The notes beneath the pieces were generated by a model that worked only from the letters and a program-made list of their open reading frames with translations, made no database searches and was not told the origin of the DNA. Below, piece by piece: positions 19,478-27,903 of a DNA stretch of 64,000 nt. The position numbers and the translations under genes are program-made. Source of the DNA: Stappia taiwanensis (GTDB taxonomy: Bacteria > Pseudomonadota > Alphaproteobacteria > Rhizobiales > Stappiaceae); assembly GCF_014635285.1 (NCBI RefSeq), contig NZ_BMCR01000001.1:496001-560000 (forward strand). The letters are read 5' to 3'. The number at the start of each line of letters is the position of its first letter. The stretch's first letter is position 1.

Positions 19478-19880
19478 GGTCAGACCGTAGCGGCTCAATC
19501 ACTTTGTTATGGTTAACACAATGTCAAAATCCCAATCTGGTGTGGAGCCCCACCCCAGCCAAGGGATTGAGGGCCCGGCGCGGCCAGTCAATCCGGGGTG
19601 AAGGTGATGCAAATTCGCACAGGTGCCGAGTTTTTTGTCCTCGCGTGGGATGTGGTGCGGCAGATTTCGCCGGTCATTCTGGATATTTGAGTAGCAAGGC
19701 TGTAAAGATGCGCGCGGAGCAGACAGGTCAATGTCTCGCCGCAATCGCCACGCACATGAAGGGCGAACGCGAGTTATCACGGCGCGACGGATCTAGAAGC
19801 CACTTCGGTTTCAGTGCGAGGCAACGGCGCGTCGCATCCAACCGCGCCGCAGCGACACCACGGACGTAGGGACGCATTTG
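19478..19880. other. Divergent promoter region with a short palindrome
   Basis: About 400 bases between the YejA-like gene (minus) and the IalB-family gene (plus). No coding region is supported. Next to the minus-strand gene is TGTTA-TGGT-TAACA (19505-19518), a small palindrome that could be an operator. The rest shows no repeat or RNA structure I can defend. Confidence 0.4.
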
Positions 19881-20504
19881 ATGGTTATGAGTTTCAAGAC
19901 GCAACTGGCGGGGCTGTCGATTGCCGCTGCCGTATTCGCCGCGGCACCGGGCGCCCTTGCCCAGACCGTTGAGCCGGCCGCGGACTCGCCGTGGGTCAAG
20001 GTCTGCAACACCGACCCGCAGTCCAAGAAGGAAGTCTGTGTCGTCACGCAGGAGCTGCGCACCGACACCGGTCAGTTCCTTGCTTCCGTCGCCGTCCGTG
20101 AAATTGGCGGCGAAGCCCGCAAGACGCTGCTGATCGCCGTGCCGCCGGGAATGCTGATCCAGCCGGGCCTGCGCGTTCAGGTCGACGCCGGCAAGCAGAA
20201 CGAAGCCAAGTATGGCATCTGCTATCCGAACGCCTGCTATTCCGAGCTGGTCATCAACGACGAGTTCATCACTTCGATGAAGAAGGGCAATGCGCTGATC
20301 CTGACCACGCTGAACCAGCAGGCCAAGCAGGTCCCGTTCCAGCTCACGCTCACCGGCTTCACCAAGGTCTACGACGGCGCGCCGATCGACGCTGCCGCAC
20401 TTCAGCAGAAGCAGCAGCAGTTGCAGTCGGAGCTGCAGAAGCGGGCCGAGGAGGCCCGTCAGAAGCTGATCGACAAGCAGAACGAGGCGACCGGCGCCAA
20501 CTGA
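19881..20504 (+). CDS. Invasion-associated locus B (IalB) family protein
   Basis: Exported protein of about 208 residues. A signal peptide (Phe-Lys-Thr-Gln-Leu-Ala-Gly-Leu then Ala-rich, ending Ala-Leu-Ala-Gln) is followed by the IalB-type domain: Trp-Val-Lys-Val-Cys early, paired cysteines in Cys-Tyr-Pro-Asn-Ala-Cys, and the Gly-Met-Leu-Ile-Gln-Pro-Gly-Leu-Arg segment. The last 40 residues form a Gln/Lys/Glu-rich helix or coiled coil. In Bartonella IalB aids invasion; in free-living relatives its role is unknown. Start codons at 19881 or 19887 are both possible. A strong terminator follows. Confidence 0.88.
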   Translation: MVMSFKTQLAGLSIAAAVFAAAPGALAQTVEPAADSPWVKVCNTDPQSKKEVCVVTQELRTDTGQFLASVAVREIGGEARKTLLIAVPPGMLIQPGLRVQVDAGKQNEAKYGICYPNACYSELVINDEFITSMKKGNALILTTLNQQAKQVPFQLTLTGFTKVYDGAPIDAAALQQKQQQLQSELQKRAEEARQKLIDKQNEATGAN

Positions 20505-20530
20505 CCGGCCAGCCAGATTTGAAGACCCGA

Positions 20531-20561
20531 AAGCGCCGCAGTTCGACTGCGGCGCTTTTTT
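20531..20561 (+). terminator. Intrinsic terminator after the IalB-family gene
   Basis: A 12-bp perfect stem (AAGCGCCGCAGT with its complement), a TCG loop and a run of six T at 20556-20561, 26 bases after the stop codon. Confidence 0.92.
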
Positions 20562-20822
20562 GTTGGCCGGCCTTGTGCAAGCGCGTCCCTTGACTGGCAT
20601 CCATTGCCAAACAAGGACAGGAAAGCGGAAAAAGGGGCTCGATCCCCTGACAGTAAGGCACCCTCCTTTTGGGCGCATGGAAAGGGTGCTAGATTGACCA
20701 GTGCAAGAGGGGAGATTGGCCCAGTGCATGGGCCTCCTGCGCCAGCACCTGCGGAACCATTGGGGAAGGCCCGCAGTTGTTATCCTGAATATGCGGCCGT
20801 CCTGTTTCCAAGGAGCTACGCC
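20562..20822 (+). other. Gene-free upstream region of the secreted orphan
   Basis: With the terminator this makes a 318-base gap. I see no gene or repeat in it; it should hold the promoter of the following gene, whose AGGAG lies just before its ATG. Confidence 0.4.
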
Positions 20823-21422
20823 ATGCATTCACGTGATACCTCACCCCACCCCAAAACTCTTTCCGGAGGCGCGGCGCTGTCTGCCCTCGGCGCCTGTCTT
20901 CTTCTGGCCGCTCCCGCCTTCGCGCAGGAAGCTCCCGATGCGAAGGCGATGATCGCCGATGCCTTGCGGGCCGCGCCGCCAAGCATTGCCAAAACCGCCA
21001 CGGTTTCGGACCTGGAAGGCAATATCCTGCGTGAAGGAAACAGCGAGTACACCTGTTATCCCGCCCCACCCACCGTCGCAGGCCCCATGTGCATGGACGC
21101 CGAATGGCGCCGCTGGATGAAGGCATGGATGGGAAAGGAGCCATTCACGGCCGAACGGGTGGCCATCGCCTACATGCTGGCCGGTGACATGCCCGGCGGC
21201 GGCGCGAGCAACATCGATCCGGCAGCCGACACCCCGACCGCCGACAATCAGTGGGTCGTCGAGGGACCGCATATCATGATCATCTCGCCCGACCCAGCGG
21301 CCTATGCCGGGTTGCCGACCACGCCGGACACCGATGGCCCCTATGTGATGTGGAAGGACACTCCTTACGTCCACATCATGGTGCCGGTTGCGGAAAGGCC
21401 GGAACAGCGCAGCATTCAGTAA
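20823..21422 (+). CDS. Secreted protein of unknown function
   Basis: A 199-residue protein I do not recognise. The ATG at 20823 has AAGGAG spaced 7 bases upstream and begins a signal peptide (Leu-rich helix, then Pro-Ala-Phe-Ala-Gln), so the product is periplasmic or secreted. The mature part has a pair of cysteines (Tyr-Thr-Cys-Tyr-Pro and Pro-Met-Cys-Met-Asp-Ala-Glu-Trp) that could form a disulphide, a Met-Leu-Ala-Gly-Asp segment, and a His-rich C terminus (His-Ile-Met twice). The repeated Met/His could bind metal but that is speculation. The gene stands alone between terminated neighbours. Confidence 0.75.
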   Translation: MHSRDTSPHPKTLSGGAALSALGACLLLAAPAFAQEAPDAKAMIADALRAAPPSIAKTATVSDLEGNILREGNSEYTCYPAPPTVAGPMCMDAEWRRWMKAWMGKEPFTAERVAIAYMLAGDMPGGGASNIDPAADTPTADNQWVVEGPHIMIISPDPAAYAGLPTTPDTDGPYVMWKDTPYVHIMVPVAERPEQRSIQ

Positions 21423-21528
21423 AAACGCGCAAATGAATGACGCGGCCCGGAGGCGCCTTGCCGTCCGGGTCGTCCACCGAACCGCTCAGGCGCTCAATGA
21501 GACGCTGGCAGCGGGTTCGAAGCTGTTG

Positions 21529-21852
21529 CTAATGCAGCTCTACGTCTCGGGGCAGATAGGAGCCGTCGGCCTGTTGCTCGAAAATCTCGTCCACCTGCGG
21601 ATGGCGCACCGGTTCGCCGCTCTCGTCCGGGACGAGGTTCTGCTCCGAAACATAGGCGACGTATTCGGTTTCGGCGTTTTCCGCGAGCAGATGATAGAAG
21701 GGCTGGTCGCGGTCCGGACGCACATCGTCGGGGATCGCCTCCCACCATTCCTCCGTGTTGCCGAAGGTCGGATCGACGTCAAAGATGATGCCGCGGAAGG
21801 GATAGACCCTGTGGCGGACAACCTGACCGATCATGTATTTCGCAATGCGCAT
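21529..21852 (-). CDS. hspQ: Heat shock protein HspQ (YccV family)
   Basis: A 107-residue protein beginning Met-Arg-Ile-Ala-Lys-Tyr, followed by Gly-Gln-Val-Val-Arg-His-Arg-Val-Tyr-Pro-Phe-Arg-Gly and the conserved Gln-Pro-Phe-Tyr-His-Leu-Leu and Tyr-Val-Ala-Tyr-Val-Ser-Glu-Gln-Asn-Leu segments. These define HspQ/YccV, a heat-induced small protein that in enterobacteria affects DnaA stability and Lon specificity. The frame is open 21 residues further upstream, but homology starts at 21852. A good sigma-70-type promoter lies 53-82 bases upstream. Confidence 0.92.
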   Translation of the reverse strand: MRIAKYMIGQVVRHRVYPFRGIIFDVDPTFGNTEEWWEAIPDDVRPDRDQPFYHLLAENAETEYVAYVSEQNLVPDESGEPVRHPQVDEIFEQQADGSYLPRDVELH

Positions 21853-21904
21853 CTTACTCTTCGACCCTTTCCGCGCCCGAAGGCGCGGTGGTTCAACGGG
21901 CGCT

Positions 21905-21934
21905 CTACAAGTCACGCCCGCTTGCCATTGTCAA
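21905..21934 (-). promoter_or_regulatory. Sigma-70-type promoter for hspQ
   Basis: On the minus strand, TTGACA (21929-21934), an 18-base spacer, then TTGTAG (21905-21910) as a -10 box. The distance to the hspQ start suits a short leader. No heat-shock (RpoH) consensus was identified with confidence. Confidence 0.45.
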
Positions 21935-21983
21935 GCCCTGGCGGGAAGAGGCGTCAAGCCACCTCCCGCAAGGGCATTTTATC

Positions 21984-23030
21984 TCATTCCGCGGCGTAGA
22001 CCCGAGCAAAATCCGGGTCTTTTTCCGTCACCAGCCGGGCCAGATCGTCGATCACCTTGGCCTGCTTCCAGGTGGCGTCATCCTGCATCTTGCCGTCGAT
22101 CATCACCGCGCCGGTGCCATCGGGCATGGCCTTGATGATCTTGCGGGCAAAGGCGACCTCGCCCGGCTCCGGGCTGAACACCTTCTTGGCGATATCGATC
22201 TGGCTCGGATGCAGCGACCAAGCCCCGACACAGCCCATCAGGAAGGCATTGCGGAACTGCGCCTCGCAGGCGGCTGCATCCGAGAAGTCGCCGAACGGGC
22301 CGTAAAATGCCTTGATGCCGGCGGCCATGCAGGCATCCACCATCTTGGCGACCGTGTAGTGCCACAGATCCTGCTGGAAACCGGCGCGCGGCGCGCCCTC
22401 GGCCGTGCCGTCGGCCAGCACCATGTAATCGGGATGTCCGCCGCCGACCCGCGTCGTCTTCATGCCGCGCGAGGCGGCAAGATCGGCCGGGCCAAGGCTC
22501 ATGCCATGCATGCGCGGGCTGGCCGTGGCGATGCTCTCCACGTTCTTCACGCCTTCGGCTGTTTCCAAAATGGCGTGGATCATGATCGGGCGGGAGATCC
22601 CGGCGCGGGCTTCGAGCTGCGCCAGCAACTGATCGAGATAGTGAATGTCCCAGGCGCCCTCGACCTTGGGCAGCATGATCACATCCAGCTTGTCGCCGAC
22701 CTCGGTGACGATCTCCATCAGATCATCGAGCACCCAGGGGCTGTTCAGGCAATTGATCCGTGTCCACAGACCGGTGGAACCGAAATCATTTTCCCGTGCC
22801 ATCTCGATGAAGCCGCGCCGCGCCGCCGTCTTCTGATCGGCGGGAATCGCGTCCTCCAGATTGCCCAGCACCACATCGACCCGGGAAATCAGATCGGGCA
22901 CCTTCGCCCGCATCTTCTCCACATGCGGCGGCACGAAATGAATCATCCGCTCCAGTTGCACGGGCAGGTCGCGAAGCGGCGCGGGTGCACCGATCGCCAG
23001 CGGTTGGTAAAATGCGCGGGGTGTCTTCAA
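21984..23030 (-). CDS. Malyl-CoA/beta-methylmalyl-CoA lyase, Chloroflexus type
   Basis: HpcH/HpaI-aldolase/citrate-lyase family protein, 348 residues. From memory of the family, its N terminus ([10 protein letters not shown]), Asn-Leu-Glu-Asp-Ala-Ile-Pro, Asn-Ser-Pro-Trp-Val-Leu-Asp-Asp, and [11 protein letters not shown] match the 348-residue lyase of Chloroflexus aurantiacus, which cleaves malyl-CoA, methylmalyl-CoA and citramalyl-CoA in the 3-hydroxypropionate bicycle. The Rhodobacter Mcl1 type is shorter and differs at these places. The start is TTG at 23030, with GGAGGA 4 bases upstream. In this organism it more likely serves glyoxylate, acetate or propionate assimilation. No pathway partner is adjacent. 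Confidence 0.85.
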   Translation of the reverse strand: MKTPRAFYQPLAIGAPAPLRDLPVQLERMIHFVPPHVEKMRAKVPDLISRVDVVLGNLEDAIPADQKTAARRGFIEMARENDFGSTGLWTRINCLNSPWVLDDLMEIVTEVGDKLDVIMLPKVEGAWDIHYLDQLLAQLEARAGISRPIMIHAILETAEGVKNVESIATASPRMHGMSLGPADLAASRGMKTTRVGGGHPDYMVLADGTAEGAPRAGFQQDLWHYTVAKMVDACMAAGIKAFYGPFGDFSDAAACEAQFRNAFLMGCVGAWSLHPSQIDIAKKVFSPEPGEVAFARKIIKAMPDGTGAVMIDGKMQDDATWKQAKVIDDLARLVTEKDPDFARVYAAE

Positions 23031-23198
23031 GGGGTCCTCCCAACAAAAAGCCAGCCTCCCGCCACCACCTCTTGAGAAAATGGCCGGAGGGATCAGATCG
23101 CAGATGCTCCCTGTCTATACCGCTTTTGCTGCGGTGCAAACAAACTCATGCCGGATGGCTGGGCCGCATCGGCCGAAAGGGCAGGGAAGTGGAACGGC

Positions 23199-24110
23199 TC
23201 AGCGGGCTGGACCGTCGATCCATTTGCGCATGATCCACATCCACTGTTCCGGGTATTCGCGAATCCATGTCTCGAACCGGGCGTGGTAGCGGCGGGTCGC
23301 CTCCAGCGCATCGGCCTTGCGGTCGCCGCTCTGCGGCATGGGCACCACCTCGGCCTCAATGCGGAATCGGCTGCCGGGCAGGCGGATTACCCGGCAGGCG
23401 ATCAGCGGCACCCGGGCTGCGAGCGCGATGGTGGCCGGATAGGGGGTGGCATAAGCCTCCCGGCCGAAAAACGGCACGACCACACCGCGCAGATCGCGCA
23501 GATCCGCCAGCATCGCCACCCGGCCGCCGGAGCGGGCAAGGCTGAGAAGGCGCCGCGCGGTGTCATGTCCCTTGGCGAAAAGACCGGCGGGATAGACCGG
23601 CGCCCGCAGGTCATGCAGCAGGGTTTCGGTGAGCGGGTTCTTCAGCGCCTGATAGACCCCGGCGGTTTGCCATCCGGCGGCATGCCCGCCAAGCGCGGTC
23701 ACCTCCCAATTTCCGGCATGCATGGAGACGATCACCGCACCGCCCTCGCCAACCGTCTCGCGCACCCCATCCACGTCGAACTCGAAACGGGACCGGTCGG
23801 CGACGATCCGGTCCAGCTGCAGGGTTTCGGCCATCACCTGACCGAGGTTTTCCCATGCATCGCGGGCCAGCGCCTCGCGCTGGTCTACGGGCATGTCGGG
23901 AAAGGCATGGCGGATGTTCTCCAGCGCCCGCTGATGCCGCCGGTTGAACGGAGCCACCCAGCGCCAGCCCTTGCCGATCGCCCGGGCGGCCATGGTCGGC
24001 GGCATCAGCCGCACCAGGGCAACGCCCGAGCGCAGCAAGGCCCACTCCAGCCAATAGCGAAGCCGCCGCAACACCCCATGCCGGGGGGCGGAGCCACGTG
24101 CGCGATCCAT
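23199..24110 (-). CDS. Lysophospholipid acyltransferase family protein (LpxL/HtrB-like)
   Basis: Membrane-associated acyltransferase of about 303 residues, resembling late acyltransferases of lipid A synthesis. The catalytic His-x4-Glu appears as His-Ala-Gly-Asn-Trp-Glu, and the C terminus has the typical Tyr-Pro-Glu-Gln-Trp-Met-Trp-Ile-Met-Arg-Lys-Trp. A hydrophobic segment near the N terminus anchors it. The frame extends upstream, but homology begins around 24110-24119; ATG 24110 is chosen because AGG lies 9 bases ahead. It is divergent from the AEC transporter. Whether it acylates lipid A or another glycolipid cannot be decided from sequence. Confidence 0.85.
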   Translation of the reverse strand: MDRARGSAPRHGVLRRLRYWLEWALLRSGVALVRLMPPTMAARAIGKGWRWVAPFNRRHQRALENIRHAFPDMPVDQREALARDAWENLGQVMAETLQLDRIVADRSRFEFDVDGVRETVGEGGAVIVSMHAGNWEVTALGGHAAGWQTAGVYQALKNPLTETLLHDLRAPVYPAGLFAKGHDTARRLLSLARSGGRVAMLADLRDLRGVVVPFFGREAYATPYPATIALAARVPLIACRVIRLPGSRFRIEAEVVPMPQSGDRKADALEATRRYHARFETWIREYPEQWMWIMRKWIDGPAR

Positions 24111-24276
24111 CGCCGTCATCCTGTGCGCCCGGTCCCTTTGCGTCCCGTTGCGGTGCGGTAAGGTGCGGCGTTGACCGCCCCCCGCGAACCCGATAGGCCT
24201 CGTGGTGCTTACCCAAGCACCGGAAGGAAGGCAACCTGCCGCGCCAGCTTCGGGGCGATCCGGTTCGGAGATTTCG

Positions 24277-25230
24277 ATGAACAGTGTGATTTCCTTGGCA
24301 CTTCCGTTCTTCGGGCTGATCTTCCTTGGCATCGCCGCCGGCAAGTTTCGCAAGATACCCGCCGAGGGTCTTGCCTGGATGCAGTTCTTCGTCATCTACC
24401 TCGCCCTGCCGGCCCTGTTCTTCCGGCTGCTAGCGCAAACGCCGATCGAGGAACTGACCAACGTCGCCTATGTGGCGGCAACGACCTTCGCCACCTATTG
24501 CGCCTTCGCCCTGGCGTTCTGCGTCGGCGTGTTCGCCTCGCGCGGCAATATCTCCGAGGCGACGATCCAGGCGCTCGCCGGGTCCTATTCCAACATTGGC
24601 TACATGGGGCCGGGGCTAACGCTGGCGGTGCTCGGACCCGCCGCCGCCGTGCCGACGGCACTGGTGTTCTGCTTCGATAACATCCTGCTGTTCACCCTGG
24701 CGCCGCTGATGATGGCGCTCGGGGGAACGGAAAACCATCCGCCGCTGGTCACCGTCCTGACCGTGCTGCGGCGGATCTTCACCCACCCGTTCATCCTCGC
24801 CACCATCGCCGGGGTGCTGGCCGCCGCCGTCGGATTTCAGCCGCCGCAGGCCATCGACACGCTGCTGACCTATCTTTCGAACGCCGCCGCCCCTTGCGCC
24901 CTGTTCGCCATGGGGGTGACGGTGGCCCTGCAACCGCTCGGGCGGGTGCCACTGGAAATGCCGGTGGTGCTGGCGGTCAAGCTGGTGGTGCATCCGCTGA
25001 TCGTGCTCGGCCTTTTGAACTGGGTCGGCGGCTTCGACCCGGCCTGGGTGGCCACGGCGGTGCTGATGGCCTGCCTGCCGCCGGCGGCGAATGTCTTCGT
25101 CATCGCCCAGCAGTACAACGTCTATGTACAGCGGGCGTCGAGCGCCATCCTGATCGGCACCATTGCCTCCACCATGACCGTATCTCTGTTCATTTATGCC
25201 ATTACCGAAGGAATCCTGCCCTTGCGCTGA
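24277..25230 (+). CDS. AEC (auxin efflux carrier) family transporter
   Basis: Integral membrane protein of 317 residues with about ten helices, of the AEC/BART permease family (MleP/MdcF-like in bacteria). The N terminus (Leu-Pro-Phe-Phe-Gly-Leu-Ile-Phe-Leu-Gly-Ile-Ala-Ala-Gly-Lys) and the helix Ser-Asn-Ile-Gly-Tyr-Met-Gly-Pro-Gly-Leu are typical, as is Pro-Pro-Ala-Ala-Asn-Val-Phe-Val. GGAG sits 6 bases before the ATG at 24277. A 7-bp hairpin (GGTGCTT-ACCC-AAGCACC, 24204-24221) lies in its leader; I assign no function to it. The CoA transferase follows 46 bases downstream, so a carboxylate substrate activated by that enzyme is possible. Confidence 0.85.
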   Translation: MNSVISLALPFFGLIFLGIAAGKFRKIPAEGLAWMQFFVIYLALPALFFRLLAQTPIEELTNVAYVAATTFATYCAFALAFCVGVFASRGNISEATIQALAGSYSNIGYMGPGLTLAVLGPAAAVPTALVFCFDNILLFTLAPLMMALGGTENHPPLVTVLTVLRRIFTHPFILATIAGVLAAAVGFQPPQAIDTLLTYLSNAAAPCALFAMGVTVALQPLGRVPLEMPVVLAVKLVVHPLIVLGLLNWVGGFDPAWVATAVLMACLPPAANVFVIAQQYNVYVQRASSAILIGTIASTMTVSLFIYAITEGILPLR

Positions 25231-25276
25231 ACCGCCCGACCGGGAAGGATCATGCCCCAGACCACAGAGTGACGGG

Positions 25277-26398
25277 ATGGATTTCATGCATGACCAGCCG
25301 CTGTCCGGGATCCGGGTGCTTGACTTCACAACGCTGCTGCCCGGGCCGCTCGCCAGCCTGATGCTGGCCGAGGCTGGCGCCGAGGTCATCAAGGTCGAAC
25401 CGCCAGGCGGGGAGGCGATGCGCGGCTTTCCGCCGAAACACGGCCCGGCAAGCGCGCTCTACGCCATGCTCAACCGGGGCAAGACGACGCTGGAGATCGA
25501 CCTGAAGGCGAAGGATGCCATCGAGCGCATCCATGCGCTTCTGCCCTCCGTCGATATCGTCATCGAGCAGTTCCGCCCCGGGGTGATGGACCGCCTCGGT
25601 CTTGGCGCCGAAGCGTTGCGGGCCCGCCATCCCCGTCTGATCTATTGCTCGATCACCGGCTTCGGGCAGTCGGGACCGCGCGCGCCGCAGGCCGGCCACG
25701 ACATCAATTATCTGGCGCTCAGCGGCCTGCTTGCGCTTTCCCATGGCCCGGCGGAGGCGGCCGTTCTGCCCCCTGCGCAGATCGCCGATATCGGTGGCGG
25801 CAGCTTTCCGGCGGTGATGAACATCCTGCTGGCGCTGCTCAGGCGCGAGCGCGGCGGCAGCGGATGCCATCTCGACATCGCCATGACCGACGCCATGTTC
25901 ACCTTCGCCCTGTTCGCCCAGGCACGTCTCGCAGTCACGGGCCGCGCGCCGGACAATGGCGCCGACCTTCTGACCGGCGCCTCGCCGCGCTACCGGATCT
26001 ATGCCGCCGGTGATGGTGCGCCGATTGCCGTCGGTGCGCTGGAACAGAAATTCTGGGAGGCGCTGTGCGAGGTGATCGGCCTGCCAGAGCCCTTGCGCGA
26101 TGACCGAAAGGATCCGGCGGCAACGATCAGGGGCGTTGCCACGTGTTTCGCCGCCCGTTCCGGCGCCGACTGGGCCGATGCGCTGCACCAAGCCGACTGC
26201 TGCGCCACACCGCTGGCGAGCCTTGCTGAGGCCTTCGCCGATCCGCATTTCCGCGAGCGCGGCCTGTTCGATTTTCAGGTGGAAACCGGGGAGGGGGAGA
26301 TCCCCGCCATTCCGCTGCCGATCGCCCCAAGGTTTCGCGGCGCGCATCGGGCAGCGTCCCCCATCGTCAAGGCGATGGCGCCGCTGGACGAGCGGTAG
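25277..26398 (+). CDS. CaiB/BaiF family CoA transferase
   Basis: Class III CoA transferase of about 373 residues. The N terminus (Leu-Ser-Gly-Ile-Arg-Val-Leu-Asp-Phe-Thr-Thr-Leu-Leu-Pro-Gly-Pro), Val-Ile-Lys-Val-Glu-Pro-Pro, and the catalytic-Asp region (Asp-Ile-Ala-Met-Thr-Asp-Ala-Met) are characteristic. Members move CoA between carboxylic acids, or epimerise 2-methylacyl-CoAs; the Phe-Thr-Thr-Leu-Leu-Pro-Gly-Pro start and length lean towards the methylacyl-CoA racemase branch. Two ATGs (25277, 25286) are possible starts. Probably cotranscribed with the AEC transporter upstream. Confidence 0.87.
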   Translation: MDFMHDQPLSGIRVLDFTTLLPGPLASLMLAEAGAEVIKVEPPGGEAMRGFPPKHGPASALYAMLNRGKTTLEIDLKAKDAIERIHALLPSVDIVIEQFRPGVMDRLGLGAEALRARHPRLIYCSITGFGQSGPRAPQAGHDINYLALSGLLALSHGPAEAAVLPPAQIADIGGGSFPAVMNILLALLRRERGGSGCHLDIAMTDAMFTFALFAQARLAVTGRAPDNGADLLTGASPRYRIYAAGDGAPIAVGALEQKFWEALCEVIGLPEPLRDDRKDPAATIRGVATCFAARSGADWADALHQADCCATPLASLAEAFADPHFRERGLFDFQVETGEGEIPAIPLPIAPRFRGAHRAASPIVKAMAPLDER

Positions 26399-26432
26399 AC
26401 CGCCTTTGCGGGGAACGGGGCGGCGAGCGGGA

Positions 26433-27677
26433 TCAGCCCCCGTTGCCGCCGATGGAGAGGCCCCGCATCAGCCGGGGACGGCCCAGCGACGGGGCGATGC
26501 CCTCGCGCATCATCATCCGGCGCAACGGCCCGATCCGGCCAATGGCGTAAAGCCCGAGACCGCGCAGTGCCTGAACCGGCAAAAGGTCCGACAGAAGCGA
26601 GCGGTTGAGCAGATCGACGGCGGCAACGCGCGAAGCGATATCCGGCCGCCGCGCGCGCTCATAGCGCTCCAGCGTGGCCGCACCGCCGATATCCTCGCCG
26701 CGTGTCTTGGCCGCCACCAGGATTTCGCCAAGGGCCGCCACATCGCGCAAGCCGAGGTTGAGCCCCTGCGCGCCGATGGGCGGAAACACATGGGCCGCTT
26801 CGCCGATCAGGGCACAGCGCGCCGCGCCGAGCCTGTTGGCGCTGAGCCCGCCGAGCGGGTAGATATGCCGCGCCCCGGCGATCCGCATGGCGCCCAGAAC
26901 CGAATGCGCGCGCCGTTCCAGCTCCGCCGCCAGCGCATCGTCCGGCAGCGCCTTGAGCCGTTCGGCCTCTTCCGGTTCGACCACACAGACCAGTGAGGAG
27001 CGGTTGCCCTTCAGCGGCACCAGCGTGAACGGCCCGGTGGGCGTGTGGAACTCGGTCGAATGATCGTGATGGGGAACGTCATGTTCCAGATTGACGATCA
27101 GCGCCGCCTGCGGATAGCGCCAGTCGCGGGTGTCGATGCCGGCGGCTTCGCGCACCATCGAGCGGCGCCCGTCGGCGCCGACGACCAGCGCCGCCGTCAC
27201 CGTTTCGCCGCTGTCGACGGTCACCGAGGCGCCCGTGGCATCCGAGCGGATCGCCTCGACCCGGCCGATGACCCGCACCAGGCCCGGCGTTTCCGCCGCA
27301 GTGGCGCCCAGCGCTCCGTTGAGATCGCGGTTGCGAATGTTGTAGCCGAAGGCGGGCAGGTCAAGTTCGGCGGCATCGAACACGGTCTCGGGCGCGCGAA
27401 TCAACCGTCCGGTATCGTCAACGATGCGCATATGCGCCAGCGGCGCGGTGTGCGGTTCGATCTCCTGCCAGAGATCAAGGGCACGCAACAGCGCCACGGA
27501 AGAGTCCAGCAGCGCGGTGGTGCGGTCGTCCTCAGGCGGATCGGCCGGAGCCACCAGCGCGGTGGTGAACCCGTGGCGCGCCAGAAGGATCGCCATGGTC
27601 AGGCCGGACGGCCCCGCGCCGATGACGGCGACATCCACCCGGACCGCCGCCGTGTCCTTTTGTGTCGCGCTTCCCAT
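26433..27677 (-). CDS. UbiH/UbiF/COQ6-family FAD-dependent hydroxylase
   Basis: Flavoprotein monooxygenase of 414 residues, probably acting on the ubiquinone ring. It has the FAD-binding Gly-Ala-Gly-Pro-Ser-Gly near the N terminus, the mid-protein Val-Val-Gly-Ala-Asp-Gly-Arg-Arg-Ser, and the second FAD motif around Ala-Leu-Ile-Gly-Glu-Ala-Ala-His-Val-Phe-Pro-Pro-Ile-Gly-Ala-Gln-Gly-Leu-Asn-Leu. That last motif is the ubiH/COQ6 signature. GGAG lies 7 bases before the ATG. Which ring carbon it hydroxylates cannot be told; alphaproteobacteria use one to three such enzymes (UbiL, UbiM, UbiH types). Confidence 0.88.
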   Translation of the reverse strand: MGSATQKDTAAVRVDVAVIGAGPSGLTMAILLARHGFTTALVAPADPPEDDRTTALLDSSVALLRALDLWQEIEPHTAPLAHMRIVDDTGRLIRAPETVFDAAELDLPAFGYNIRNRDLNGALGATAAETPGLVRVIGRVEAIRSDATGASVTVDSGETVTAALVVGADGRRSMVREAAGIDTRDWRYPQAALIVNLEHDVPHHDHSTEFHTPTGPFTLVPLKGNRSSLVCVVEPEEAERLKALPDDALAAELERRAHSVLGAMRIAGARHIYPLGGLSANRLGAARCALIGEAAHVFPPIGAQGLNLGLRDVAALGEILVAAKTRGEDIGGAATLERYERARRPDIASRVAAVDLLNRSLLSDLLPVQALRGLGLYAIGRIGPLRRMMMREGIAPSLGRPRLMRGLSIGGNGG

Positions 27678-27903
27678 GTGCCGGCTCCGTCGGTCGATGT
27701 GTTAGATTCTGCCGGAGAATGGCGCGCGGCGACGGATTTGCAAGTCCCCCCATCGGGCATATGGTCGCATTGGGAGGGTTACGGCTCAAAAAAGCCGGGC
27801 ACAATGGCCTAGAAGCGGTACGACGCCGCAATACGAATTCGTGCATCCGTGCTGCGATGGCGGCGAACCGGTTTACAGAGTTGCGAAGGATTTTCTGCCC
27901 ACC

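Noticed and set aside
24204-24221. Riboswitch upstream of the AEC transporter
   Set aside because: Only one 7-bp hairpin is clear; no match to a riboswitch consensus that I can name.
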